Part shown: one piece after another, positions 25,801 to 40,800 of the stretch | Layout of the letters: each line of letters starts with the position of its first letter | Position numbering within the stretch: the stretch's first letter is position 1 | Origin: Carposina sasakii | Taxonomy: Eukaryota; Arthropoda; Insecta; Lepidoptera; Carposinidae | Direction: 5' to 3' | NCBI GenBank assembly: GCA_014607495.2 | Contig: CP053159.1 | Location: 13,957,501-14,021,500, forward strand | DNA length: 64,000 nucleotides | Program-made: the position numbers and the translations under genes | The notes under the pieces: generated by a model | What the model saw: the letters and a program-made list of their open reading frames with translations, nothing else | Told to the model about the DNA's origin: nothing | Database searches by the model: none

Positions 25801-28800
25801 CCCCAGCTCTGCACAACATGCTCTTGACTGTCTTAATTAAGTGTCGAGATAATGCGAGATGTTGTTGGTATGGTACCGGTTTGCTGCGTAAAGTCCGAAG
25901 TTAACACAATGGCCTCCGACTTTGATATTTGCTTCTTGTATGATTGTTGTGTTTTGTGTATTGGTTTAGCATTCAATCTTTAGATTGTACTTTACATAGT
26001 GGAAATTAAAGAGTTAAGACATCTTGATATTTCAAATGTTAAGTTAGAGCAGATTTGGAATTGGTACAGCAGAGACATCGATATTCCTTGAAATTTCATA
26101 TGAAACTAGTATTTGATTTGGCATTGACCGCAAAATATTTGTCAATTTGAAGTAAGTATTAATATCTTGCCTCTTATGTCTCAATATAAGAACCACAAAA
26201 TGACCAATAACCAGATTGACGGATATCACTCTCATAGCCATTGGGTATTGAATGCGGGAGGATTTGGACGGTAAATGGTACGAGTATAGATAGTAGAAGG
26301 GTCTTCCCAGCAGTGGGTTAATGTGGGCTGAGTGTGTAGGTATCTTCTTCTCCAGCCTATTGCAGTCCACTGCTGAACGTAGGCCTCCCCCAGGGCACGC
26401 CACAAGACTTCCAATGGGGGGTATTTTCCCATAGTCACCACGCTGGGCAGACGGGTTGGTGACCACAGTTTGTATTTTGGACTATGTTGTCAACACGGGT
26501 GGCGTAGCTGCCCACCTCCCGTAATCTTATTTAATTTATTCAAATAATCAGTGTAGGGATTTATAATGATATTTGAAATAAAACATTATAGGAATTTTAA
26601 AAAGCGCCCTCATTTGTGATATACCTAGGGTTAAAACTCGACTCAACATTACGAGAGTAACATAGTGTCTTTCTTCAAGTTATTTATACTTTTATCTATG
26701 TAGCGTCAATTTTGTAATAGCCTTTAGTACCGATATATATTGCACAAAACCTTAATATGTAATCATGTAAAAAGTGTGTTAATATAGTTTTATCTAAAGA
26801 TTAATTACTAAAAGATATTTACCTAAATCCTTAAATCTAATCAGTTGCTGTAATTTATAAGTACCTAGTAGGTACGTATGTACCTATTGTTGGCTGTTTC
26901 ACAATACATTCGGTTTTGATGTTTTTAATTGCGCAATTTCGCTATCAACCACAATGTCGGAGGAACTAGGTCGGCCGTAATTGATTACTAATGAAATTCT
27001 ACATATTTACTTACAATTAAAGATAATGTGACAATGAGTGCCGAAATTGGGACTTTAAATGTGAAATGTAAAGTTGTAATATGTATTAAATGTAAAGTTG
27101 TAATAATGTAAATGAAATGTATTAAATGTAATTTAAATGTAAAGTTGAACGTAAACTACTTACATACACTTTTTGGATGTAATTTAATAAGTTTAAACAT
27201 GTTTTAAATATCCTAGCACTATTACTACTCAAACTAATGATATACCGCCATCAAAATTGCTAATTGGGCAAATTTTAGTTTTACCTAATGGCCCAAGGGT
27301 TAATTAAATATGTCATGCCTGTGTACTCTAAGATTATTTCGAATAGAATTAAAGGATATTTATTCTTCACAGTAATAATACGTATAATATCCCATGCTGA
27401 TGCGGGGCTTCACTAGAATTCATCAGCTGCATCTCCTTCTGTGCATGTCCTTAGAGTCGGCTAAGGAACTCGGGCCTTCTCTTTCAGATGATAATCTGGC
27501 AACATGTCACTGGTCATTTACATTCCCCGCTATGCTGAACGTGGCTTTGGGTTCTTAGTTATGATCTTGCAGCTGTGGCGACCCCATTTTGGGAGCACGG
27601 TCGTGTGTACATGTATTGTTAGGGTTGCCAACCGTCCTGTTTTCCCAGGACATGTCCTGCCTTTTGGGGTGTCCTGGGCTGTCCTGGATAGTTTTTAAGC
27701 ATCGTCTTGAGTTTTAAAGTACTGACACATTCGCTGTCGGCAGATTTTCTAAGGGTGCCGACATCGGGAAAATGAGCGTCAGCGTCACCTCTAGAAAGCC
27801 TAAAAAAGCAAATACGTAGTCGCCGGCATTGAATGTGTTAAATACCTGTGTTTTGAAATTCGCACGTCACTAACTTCCTCCAATCGTATTGTCACTGGGC
27901 TCGCACATGTAGGTATAGTCCTGGGTATTAATCGAAATGTCCTGGTATTTCTTCCTCAAATCCTGGTTTTTAAAGTTTTGAGATGGCAACCCTATGTATT
28001 GTAATAATGTAAGTAGTTATGTATGTAGGTGGTACTCGTAAGTATATTATTGTACATGTATACCGTACATAATACGTTCAGTATTATAATAAATTGATCA
28101 TTATGTTTACGGCGTAGTTCTAACTGTTTATTAATTTGTACATTTATAAAATTGCTCATTACATCAAGTAGATGCGCATTATCATAAAATCTATGTTAGG
28201 ATTGCCATCTCAAAACTTTAAAACCAGGATTTGAAGAAGAAATACCAGGACATTTGGATTAAAAGCCATAACTATACATGTGTGAGCCCAGTGACAATAC
28301 GATTGGAGAGTCAGTGGCGTGCGAATTTCAAAACATAGGTCTTTAACACATTCAGTGCTGGCGACTACGTATTTGCTTCTTTTAGGCTTTCTATAGGTGC
28401 CGCTGGCGCTTATTTGTGTCATGGCACTAGGCGTTGACCTGATGTCGGCACCCTTAGAAAATCTGCCGACAGCGAATGTGTTAGGACTTTAAAACTAAGA
28501 AAGATGCTTAAAAACTAACCAGGTCACCCCAAAAAGCAGGACATGTCCTAGGAAAACAGGACGGTTGGCAACCCTAATCTACCTATATGTATGTATATTG
28601 TGATTATTTACCTATAAGTTTAATAGTAAGTACTTAATATTATTGTATTTGAATTATCCTGTTATGATATGGGCTACACTAGAATATATCAGCTGCATGT
28701 ATCGCCTGCATCTCCTTCCGTGCATGACGTAAGTAAGAGTCGACTGAAGAACTCACAGCATTCCCTAGTCATTGATCTTGTACATCTGGCCTCGCTATGC

Positions 28801-31800
28801 AAAACGTGTCTGTTCAGCCCGACTAGCACGGCCAGCGAAACACGATATGATAAGTCAATTTATCGATACCTAGCTGTCAAAATACGATAAACATAGCCGC
28901 CATGTTGAATTTTATCGATACAGCGAGCATAACCATGCCGGTAACATTACACGTCATGCTCGCGAAATCGATAAATATGGTAGGTAATGTAGGTATGGTA
29001 GTAGCTATAGATACGATACGAAATCCTTTATCGTATATCTACTTTACGTAGTCGTGCTAGCCCGGCTGATTCCATTTTGGGAACTGTGTATATAGTATGT
29101 ATTTAAATTTCATATAAGTACATTACAGGTGTACTTCTTATATAGGTAGATAGGTACACAGTTATTTCGTAATTCCGCACGTGTGAATATAAAACTAGTA
29201 CGAATAGTAATACTTTACTTCATTATGTTATTGTTATACGTAAGGTGTAAAACGGTCTGTTTTCGCGAGTAGCATATGTTTGGTAAACAAGCAGGTGCGT
29301 TTAAACGTTTAAACAAAGGCTGACTCCGTAAATGAACTCCTTTCCGAGAGTATTGTCCTCTGCAGCCGGATGGTGAATCATAGTTTTCAGTTTTACACAT
29401 TTATTTCCTTATTTCAATGCACCTTTGTGTCTTCTGTTTAACTGTTTCTTCTTTGACATAGACTCCAAATTTATATTTCCAGTTATGGTGTGATGGTTCT
29501 CGCTTCCAATGAGGAAACAGTCCTATTTTAACAGTTCTTGTTCCTCTACAGAGCAGATTCTGGGTGAGGTGACAGTTTTTGTAGAATATTTAATTGTATC
29601 AGGCCTTACTATTCGAAAGTTCAAATTTCCATCCACCCCTACACCCTGACGGTCATGAGCCGGCAGATCCGAGGGTCAGCGGAGGATGTAGGGCCCGCTG
29701 TTGGGCGAACCCTTGATGGAGTTTTTGTAGGAAGAGAATTTGAGGCACTGAACCAGAAGTAAGTCGGTAGATTATAATCCTACATTTAAATATATGTCAT
29801 TTCATAGTTGACAAAAGGATGGAAATAACCTTTTAAATAAATTAATTTTAGTTATTGTCACATGTACCTACCTATGGTGGCGTTTCTTGGCATTCCTCTC
29901 ACAGCTCAACAGTGACAAGCAATGAAAAGGGTTCATGCCGGTGAAGATATACCTACAATGGACCACCCTAACCTCCACATATCAACATTATAATATTCTG
30001 AGTTTCTTGACGTGACAAAAGTTGTATTTGTCTCTTTTTAGTTTTATGGTAATTGACGAAATATTCGTGTATTATCTAGTAGCTTTCTCTGAATGCTTTG
30101 TTATTATATCTCGTCACAAACTGAAAACTAGATGCAACTTTTGATATTTTTTAAGCTTCGTAAAAAAACTGCCTGTAATGTGATGTACTAACATTTGATT
30201 TTTTTGTGTACCTACTTACCTAGATCTATGAGACCCAGTGCCTATCCCCGTTGGTACATACCTAGAGCTAATAGCGCAGTATTTTCGTATATCCTATTTC
30301 CTTATAACTTCCTCAAAGTTTTTTGGCTAATCTAAATGACTCATACACCTTTATGGCACGAACAGTCGAATTACCTCGACCTTCAGGTTATGCTTTTCGT
30401 ATATTAATTGTTTCTCTCGTATTCTAAGGATGCAGAGAATAGCCAAGTTACTAACATAAATGAAATGATTATTTATTTGCTCAAAACATATAATAAATTA
30501 AACGAATTCCATCCAAGTATAATAATTTTTCGGCATTATTAGAATGACAGATGTCATGGCGGCAGATGAGGGGTCGTAATATAAAATTTGTAATGAATAG
30601 AGAAATGATATTTTCCCACCATGGTATAATAATTTTATTATTACCGGGCCCTACACCCTCCGCTGACCCTCGGATCTGCCGACTCATGGTGTCATGGTGG
30701 TGGAGGGTGTAGGGCCCGGTGGTGAGCGACTCCTCAATGGAAATTTGAACTTTCGAATAGTGACGCCTGATACAATTCAATTTTATTATTTGCTATACAG
30801 GTGTTTTTTCGTTGCCACCCTTAACGAAGGGTACGTACTCTATACATCAAATAAAGTAAGTTCATGCCAATAAAAATACATAAAACGATTTAATTTTTTT
30901 TATTATTTTTTGTTCGAGCGAAATTTATAGTACAGTGTTTATGCTAGTTTTTTCATAGAAAGAAAATAATGATTTCTCGTGAAAAAATCTTGCTACACGC
31001 GTGTATTTATGCAGAAAAACGCAGTCTATTTACTCAACTTTGGACCCTAATATTTTGGAAACTAGACTGATGATAAGGAGATTCCGTTGTTTTCGGGAAT
31101 GTTGACGACCAAAAATCACCCTGTATGTGTGTAAGTTATCAAGCAATTGGCAGCATGTAGATACTATCTCAGTAGTTCACTTTGAACTAAACATCGCACA
31201 GCTGCGACCCAATTCGATATCGACAGTACTATCAGTGACGTTACCAGGACGATAGGGGTCAAAGAACTCTTCATTTTGAATAGCTTTGTCTACAGAAATT
31301 ATGATTGTTGGTGTAAGTTTCGCTATACTATTTTGTGAAAATTGCGCGATTTTCCATAAAGGTGTTTTCTTTTACTGGGGTAACATTCGGCTTGTTAGGA
31401 CTGGGTGATATGCGGAGGCACTATGACGTGTCATTTATATGGGATGGGTGATATGCGGTGGCACTGTGACGTGTCATTTATATGGGACATTCTGTATACA
31501 TGAAATACCAATACATATTATAAAACAAAGTCGCTTCCCGCTGTCCGTCCCTATGGACGCTTAGGTCCTTAAAAAATACCCAACAGATTTAGTTGCAGTT
31601 TTTTTTATTGGATAGAGTGATTCAAGAGGAAGGTTTATATGTATAACTAGAGACCCACCTTGGCTTCGCACGGATGTAATGCCCTTTCACGCCGTCGAGG
31701 GCGGCTGCTAGTGCTAATATGAAACACGATGAAATTGTGTAGTCCATAGAAACATTAAACGATATCATCAAGAAACTGTCATTTTTCTCAACGCTGAAAA

Positions 31801-34800
31801 TGCTCTCTCATAATAATTGTCGTAATGTTAGTTCCTGTAATTGAGTTGTAATTGTACCTAGTTAGGGTGAAACAGAGGTGACTAATAATAGTTGGAGTTA
31901 AACAATGACTCAATAGGTGATAATAAAGTTAAATAATACTACGGAGTAAAGTCCGAGTCCATCATTAAAATACTGGTCGGCATTTGCATTCTTTATAATA
32001 TACGATTAATAAAATATTAGTTATCATTATACATTATGATTTTTGGTCGTCAACGTTCCCGAAAACTACGGAATCTCCTCATCATCACGATCATTTTTCT
32101 CCATGGAAGCATACCTGGGAAGTGTCTGGTTTCCAAAATATTAGGATCCAAAGCTGAGTAAATAGACTGCGTTTTTCTGCATAAATGCACATAGACGCGC
32201 GTAGCAGGATTTTTTCACGAAAAATAATTAATATCTGTCTATAAAAAAACTAACATAAACACTAGACACTATAAATTTCGCACGATCAAGGAATTTTAAA
32301 TTTTTTTTCAATTTTTTTTTTTCCCAGCATTTTTTTTGGCATAAACTTACTTTATTTCATGTATAGAATACGTACCCTTCGTTAAAGGTGGCCACAAAAA
32401 AACACCTGTATACATATATTATATCAAATAGTTACTATCGGTGTTATTGCAAAACCGCGTCTGCTGTTAGACACTGTTTATAAGTGACATTTGACAGAAA
32501 AAAAAAATATCAGGCAATGTTTAGCTTAAACAATGTTCTAAATTATTTTGTAATAACACTGTAGGTATATGTAAAAGAGACCGATAAAAAGTATGTTAGT
32601 CATATCATAACGTCTACATCTTACTTCTAACTAATATTATAAACGCGAAAGTTTGTAAATATGGATGGATGGATGGATGGATGTTTGTTTCTCTTTCACG
32701 TAAAAACGGCTGGAGCGAGTTAGCTGACACCTGGATTAACACAGGCTACTTTTTATACCGGGAAAATATTTTTATCCCGGATAATTTCGACATTTTGTTT
32801 TTTCTGCAGTCCACGCGGAGGAAGTCGCGGACGTCCACTAGTTACAAATAAAAGTTAAATAATCTGAATTGGGCGAGGCCTATGTCCAACAGTGGACTTC
32901 CCAGGGCTGTAAATGATGATGATGAATCTGAATTGATTAATTTTACCGTCCGTCTAAACAGATCTCAGTGAAATTTGTTAATGGATAGCTGTTGGTGATA
33001 ATATCAGTAGCTGGGCAGGACAAAGGTATTTTTTGGCGAATTGTTGTTAGAAACGAAGTGTTGTCTTTTAAGAAAGTAAAGGGCATTCATGTTTTTGATA
33101 TTCCTAAATAGTAAATGGTTGTAAAGTTAATTTCCTGTTGGTTAATAAATCAAATTTAAACGTGACCCCTCTACCTCTTCGTATTGCTAAGAAAAAGGTT
33201 CTTAACCCACAGATATACCTACGCCATCGGTTAAAAGGGATCCTACTCGTATAAGGTTCCTTTTTTCCTTATAAAGTACCCGAAAAACAAACAAAACTTC
33301 TGCAAAATGAATATGTGACGCAATAGATCGAATGATGACTGGTCAATCGACGTAGGTAGGTACGTTTTTTATCTTATCATAATGTAATTTTCCAATGACA
33401 TTATAAAAAGTATATAAAACGTGTAATACTTAATATATGTACATTAAAAAGTGATTCGCACCGGCTCAACCTTTAGCCTGCAGATTGCAAATACATGATT
33501 TACACGACATTATATTTTCGTAAACAATACAAACCTAGGTAAAATAAGAGATATGTAATTATGTATGCAAGCTGTTATCTGCATATCTTAATTACATAAA
33601 ATCGTTATATATATATTTATTTATATACCTACATAAAAGTCTTAATTTTTGTACATATGACTTTTTGTTACTAAACTTAGTTATTTGTTTTCGACGTCCA
33701 TTATTAAAATTAAAATTATATTTACCGTTACACTTTGTATATATTTAGCTACAAACACTGAAGAAAACATAAAATGGTAAATTTATCTCAATTTGATCCA
33801 GCAAATCAAGAAAATCAATTTTTTGTCTGTTTAAAAGTAGCCTGTTCTGATGCGGAACTTCATATAGCTTCATATATCTCCTTCCGTGCATGTCGTAAGA
33901 GTCGAGTAAAGAACTGGTCAACATCTGTCCCGGCTATACTAAAGGTGGCCGTGCGATCTACTTTGCGATCCTGCAGTTCTGGCCATACCATTATACATAG
34001 ATACATCTAGCTCGTCTGTGCAACTATAAACCTCTTTTCGTCAGGTTATCAAAAACTCAATATGGTTGTCATTCTCCCTTATCAGCAATGAGCTCCCTGT
34101 ACAATGAATTTCATAAAGACTGTAATATCGACATTTTTTGCGATAATATACAGGGTGTAACAAAAAGGGTATGTTAAGCGAAAAGCTATGTAAATAGCCC
34201 ACTGTAGAGAACCTATCCACAAAATATGAGACTCGAAATCACATGTTTATTTTTCAAGATTGTATGAAAATTTCTGAGATATTTAAAAATTCTCCATACT
34301 ATTAGAAAAAATAAACATGTAATTTCGAGTCTCAAATTTTGTGGATAGGTTCTCTACAGTGGGCTATTTACGTAGCTTCTCGCTTAACATACCCCTTTTG
34401 TTACACCCTGTATACTAATGTATTTATTTCAAATTTTAATTTTGATTTATTCACTTTCTAATGTAAGACGTAACAATAATGAATGTTGCGCATGCCTATT
34501 ATTTATGTATATATTTGAGATGGAATGTTAATATCTTTTGGAATGTGGTATGAAATGTAATATGTACTTATACATAGTTGGTAAGCCTAAATAAATAAAT
34601 AGATACATAAATCATAGTTACGACAATTATCCCCCAAAGAGGTTGGGCAGAAGTATTAAATATACACACACACTCTTCATGTATTTTTAATTTTTATGTA
34701 AAAGTAGTATATCTGGTCCTCTCATCAAGTTCCTAGTTTTTCTAGTAATGTCACTGTCTCCGTTTATACTACCTATGCTTAAGCATTCATAATATTAGTA

Positions 34801-37800
34801 TAGTAAAGGCGAGGCGAACCAGCTGCAAGTAGCGAGTGAACCGAAGTATGCTGACCCTGTTCTAGGACCTTGACATTGATTCGCACCTGAGGGCGCTGCA
34901 GAACCGAGCACAAAGACCAGATTTATAAATGTTATGCTAATTTTGCAATAGGATCACATTTATTGAGGATTACCCTATTTTATGTGTTTCACAATGGCAT
35001 AAATAAGCAGTCACCGAATGTTTTTAAAACGGCAAATATAACTGAATACAAGGTTAATTTTAAAACATCAATACCTAACCTCGCAAGACTAGGTAGGTAC
35101 CATCATAAACAACAACATTTGTTGTACGAGTTTTGATAATTTGTAACATTTTACTTTCATACAAAAATAAATATCAATTTAATATTACCCTCTAAATGTT
35201 CTTAAGTCTGTACATAATACTGAGGCGCGCGAGACCGCGGGCGTCAACCTTTTTCGTATAGATTATCTTATTCCTCTATGGTATAGGGTCCTACGAATAG
35301 AACATAGACTTATAAATGTCACGACAGTACAATAAAAGCTTGGAAAATCTCCATTGAGGGGTCGCCCACCACCGGGCCCTACTCCTCAATGGAAATTTGA
35401 ACTTCCGAATAGTGACGTCTGATACAATTAAATATCTTGGAAAATCATTTTTAATTAGTGTATTGAGTCACGAGTATGATAAAACTCGTAGAACAAACGT
35501 TATTGTTTATGATTTTAGCTATCTAGTCCTGCGAGGTTATTGATGTTTTAAAATTAACCCTTTGTATATTTTGCAAAGGGGCTTTTTTTTAAGGTCGAAT
35601 GAATATAATAAATACATATCGGGCTGTGTTTCCGAAATAGGGTAGTTAGAACTGCAGAAGAACACAATTTTATGCATTTCTGATTATAACTCTATCTCCC
35701 TTGGTATCAATTTTCTAACTAACCTAATGTGGGTTAGGGTTGCTAACCGTCCTGTTTTACCAGCCTACTCCTGCTTTTTGGGGTGTCCTGGGCTGTCCTG
35801 TATAGTTTTTAAGCATCGGCCTGGTTTTCGCAGTCGGCATATTTTCTAAGGGTGCCGACATCGGACAAATAAGCGTTAGCGGCACCTCTACAAAGCCTAA
35901 AATAAGCAAATACGTAGTCACCGGCACTGAATGTCTTAAAGACCTATGTTTTTAAATTCGCACGCCGCTAACTCCCTCCAATCGTATTGTCACTGGGCTC
36001 GCACATGTATAGTCCTGGGTTTTAATCGAAATGTCCTGGTATTTCTTCCTCAAATCCTGGTTTTCAAAGTTTGTGATGGCAACCCTAGTGTAGGTACGCA
36101 CAGTATATAGGTAATTATATCCCTAGTTTCACAATATTTTGCATTCGCTTCCTTATTTACTGGAGATAATTACTGATGTCGTCAATACAATGATAAAACT
36201 TATCGTTCCGGTTCACGGTCTAAGGTCTTTAATATTTGCCTCATGGGGAAAACTGCTATCATAATCATATTATTGTGGTTTCAGTCTTCATCAATAACCA
36301 TTAATTACCCAAATTAATCAATTACCTATTACAATATACCCTATATCCTTTCGTCTTATTATATTTTACCTCGTTTCTAATCATCTCTAAACTCAAGTCA
36401 TTCTAGATATTCATTCAGTTGTCTTTTATCCTTCTTCACCCATACAATACAGCTTGTACTCTTGTAACTCTTGAGCGCGGCATCTGTCATTCTATGTACA
36501 TTGGTTACCTTCAGGGTGCTTGGACAATGTAACATCGTTTGGCATAGATGTTCGTTGTCGGAAAAGAGGCTTTTTGTAGGACTGATTTTTCCTTCGATTT
36601 TTTCGAACCGATTTTGGGATTTTCTTACCTACTTTTGTAGGATGTTTGCGTTGCGCTATTATACTCGTATATTTATATTTTTCTCCTACAAAAAATCACT
36701 CACCGACTGTTTGACGTGGGCGAACACCCTTATAATATTTATCTACTTCATCACTTTACTAACACACGAAAATGAAGGCTTCCTATCGGTCGTATCGGTG
36801 AAGAACCTATATCGATTCGATCGAGATATTATTTTATTTTTTCTAAGACCATCTATAAATATAACTGGGACTAAATGATTAATATTATTTATTGGTTATT
36901 TGTATTGTTACACCTGTCTAAATAAACTATTCAGTGTTAGTCATAAATGGTAGGTATATTGGCTGGACTAAAAAAAGACAGTAACTTGAAAGTTTTACAC
37001 ATCTGTAAAGTACGATGACTCTTATTTTATTTGTATAATAGTAGGTGATAGAAGGAAATTGTGAACTTCCTGCAAATGCACCAGAGGATGCGGGGCTGGA
37101 CCCTCGAGGTGTCAGCGATCTAGAATTATATTTGAGTAGAATTTGAAACGACAATAAATTTCAATTGACGGTATTTTTGGTAGGTTTCCATTATCCGTTA
37201 GAAGTGATAGCAGAGAACTCACAAGTGGATAGCGAAATTACAGCGAGATGTCTTGCTTATTATTACAAATGAAGTCAGAATTATTATAACTAATTAACAA
37301 TATGTTTTTGGCACTTTTTAGCTATAGGTAAGTACATATGATATACTGATCTAAGAACAAAGAAATATCGATAGATAATCGATGTTTATAGCACAACCGG
37401 CCCCGTTATTACCTAGCTACTCGTAGCAAAAGCAAAGCGATAGCGAAAATTGTACAAAGGAACTTTGACATTTCAAGGCGATTATTGTACAATTTTCGCT
37501 ATCGTTTTGCTTCGGCTTTGCAATTGCTTTTACGTAATCAGGGGGCAGGCGCCATGTTAAGTCGCCCGAGTAGTACATAACATGACTGCCGGAGAAGTTG
37601 AAAAAGAAAATGTCCTACAGATCACATTTTGTACGAATATGAAGTGACGGGGCTGATAACAAGCTCACATTGCGGTTTTTAGAAGTTATCGGTGATGTAA
37701 TTAACGATAATCACTATGTATGATAACACATATACTCAATTTATGCGGATGTACAGTATCGGTTTGTGATTAAGTAAATTGGTGACCTTGCTAAATTCTT

Positions 37801-40800
37801 TTAAACTACATTTTATTGCACATAACATAATTTGCTAGACCCAAATTAGATTTTTTATTAACTAAAAACCGTTTTTTACTCAATAAGTTATTTACTAGGT
37901 CAATCTGAAGGTTACTTTTTTAACGACATGAAGTCGTTTCGTCTACCGGTTTTGGCAAAACCGTAAACGATGGAGAGATATATTATGTGAATAATAAATA
38001 TCATTGGCAAAAGTGTATCTTACATTAATAATTTATTAACTATAAAATTACGAACTTAACTTATTTAATCATAAAACAATTATAACATTTTAAAACATAT
38101 CTGTCTTCGAGAGATCCATTTCAAAATATGTATTGGATTGATTTTGAACTACTCTCACGATTCATTTTGTATTCGACCATTATAGTTAAGTACAATAAAT
38201 TTTAGATCGTGCTCTAAGCAAGAGATACGTTATATAGTCTACAGTCATACGTGATAATATTGAAATAATTGTATATAGAGATAGTCTTGAAGCGCATAGA
38301 TCCTTGTGGTGACCTTCAAGCGATATGCGATTAGGTACAATTATGCATGTTTACTGTAAGCTGTAAGAAATGTAACTAGGTTCCGTGATAACATGTTAAC
38401 GTGACGGATGTGATGTTACTTACTATCCGATTAGTCATGGTGTTTTGCAAGTTCAGCCTCTTTGCGAAGGTGAAATGCTGTCGTGTCAGTGGATATTGAA
38501 ATCAGTAGGGGGGATCGTGTGACAAAGTTATATTATGACAATCTATCATCATTTCAGTAAGAAGTCCACTGATGAACATAAGCCTCCCAATATAACAATA
38601 TTGTAGATACATTTCGGAAGCTTTTGGGCATAGTACCTATCTCTCCTTGCGTGAAATGTGGGTATTTAATTATGATGTCAAAGATTTAAGAATAATTTCT
38701 TTTTAGACTCTAATATAGCTCAAAACAAGGTTATTAGATGGTCATATTCGTTTAGCCAAACATATGGCATATATAGTTTATTTTTCTAATATTTTTTTTC
38801 GTACCATGAATCGTCATAATATTTCCGGTTCTGCATATAAAGGTCATATATAGTGTGTTCTTACCAATAGATGTTTGTCTGGTAAATTATTTATTCAACT
38901 AGAGCAAAATTAGTGGAATCAATAACTTTATAAAACCATTAGAGACTAGATACAAAAGAAATCCATTATTATATCACAAGACAAGGTGTTAATTAATGTG
39001 TTCAGTAATTAACTTTACTAATTAGTTAATAATGCTTTTTAACACTTGTTTATAAACAACGAAATGTACCACGTTTTTAATGGAATAAATTTTTCGTTAT
39101 ATTGTTATAGATAAGATTGCTCTTACTTCATTCAAGCCTACGAAGCCTTCAAGCTATAATATGACTCTAAATAGATTTTCACTAATTTAATATATTATCG
39201 TTGATTGCTCCGTTTATCTAATACCCACTACATAGTATTATTTAATCTGTGACTGTATTAATTTCAATTGAATTCAAAATCTTTATTTCGGACAACAAAG
39301 ATCCGTGGGTTAGTTAAGTGTTTAGTTCTATTAATCCCAATTGGTCAAAAATATATACCTGTTTTGTTCAGTATTTAAATAACTATCACCTATCGGTAAT
39401 AATGAGACCTGATACAAGCAATAACAAAATGTAAGACGCTGTCATTTAGTTTTATCGCGAGTGATAATAAACGGCTAACAAGCACGCGCATAATGGCTGT
39501 TTACATTACATTACATTACCAGTCAATAGAATAGATCGTGATTCGTGACGGCCACGTGTGGACCCAGCCTTATCGCCTAAACTTATTTACTAATAGCTAA
39601 ACTCATTTACTTCGGAATTAGTCGTTTTATGCGAAGTATTGTAAACCAAGTTGTTATTGTAAATAAAATCATAATTTCAGAAACAATAAATAAGTTATGA
39701 ACTTTGCTGTTTCGATGGTTTTGTGTTAGGTTCAACTGGTTAAAGTTAAACCTATTCGATCTTGAGATGAAGTTTGCAGTTTATTTTAATATTATTATTT
39801 ATTACTGTACTAATTAATAAGTTACATAGTAGTAGATACAATTGAAATGATAATTATTTTACATCTGCTGGAATCTTTTATGTCGATTGCTTAGTTTTGA
39901 GATATAATCATACTTTATTATAACAACGCGGCTATTAGATGAGATCAGAAGATCAGGGTCATATTCATAATCATGTTATAATCTATTACTGATTTATTAT
40001 TGTAAATCATTATTTATTCGTAACTTAGCTATGTTTTCAACGTGACTCCATTCTTGTTTATACAGGCTGATTTTTGGTCGTCAACGTTCCCGAAAACTAC
40101 GGAATCTCCTCCTCACCACGATCATATTTCGCATACCTGGGAAGTGTCGGGTTTCCAAAATATTAAAGGTCTAAAGTTGAGTAAATAGACTGCGTTTCTA
40201 CAAAAATGCACATAGACGCGTGTAGCAAGATTTTTTCACGACAAAAATTAATATCTTTCTATGAAAAACTAGCTATACTGGACACTATAAATTTCGCCCG
40301 ATCAAGTAATTAAATATATACATTTTTTTTAAATTACATCGTATCCCAGCATTTTTTTTGGCATAAACTTACTTTATTTGATGTATAGAGTACGTACCCT
40401 TCGTTAATGGTGGCAACGAAAAAACACCCTGTATAATAAAATAACATTTTGAATAACATTAATAACCCCCTGAAGTAAAAAAAATCCGGATAACGTTATA
40501 ATAAGTAGTAAGTAGGTACAATTTCCATGAAATTCACTAATAAATCCTATTTAGCTACTTACTATTCTTACCTACCCCACTAATATCGCAAATGTACGAA
40601 ATCGCGGGCGTCTGGTAGTCATATAATTTGCATAGATCGGAGTTTTCTGCGTAACCCGATGCGTTTTAATTTGCAACCAGAACCGGCAAATAAGAAATCA
40701 AGGTAATTCGGCTTCGACAAGGTCAACATCTATAATTTATATTTGTATTTATGTACAAGTTTTATCATAATATTTAGGTTGTTTTCCGAAACGTATTCCC

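Noticed and set aside
26044..26466. 140-codon minus-strand ORF
   Set aside because: It partly runs through the RTE-derived composite repeat (26353-26521); the remainder has no known motif.
36471..36878. 135-codon plus-strand ORF in ABCG intron 1
   Set aside because: No family motif, no splice context, hydrophobic/aromatic composition expected from AT-rich DNA. Treated as chance.
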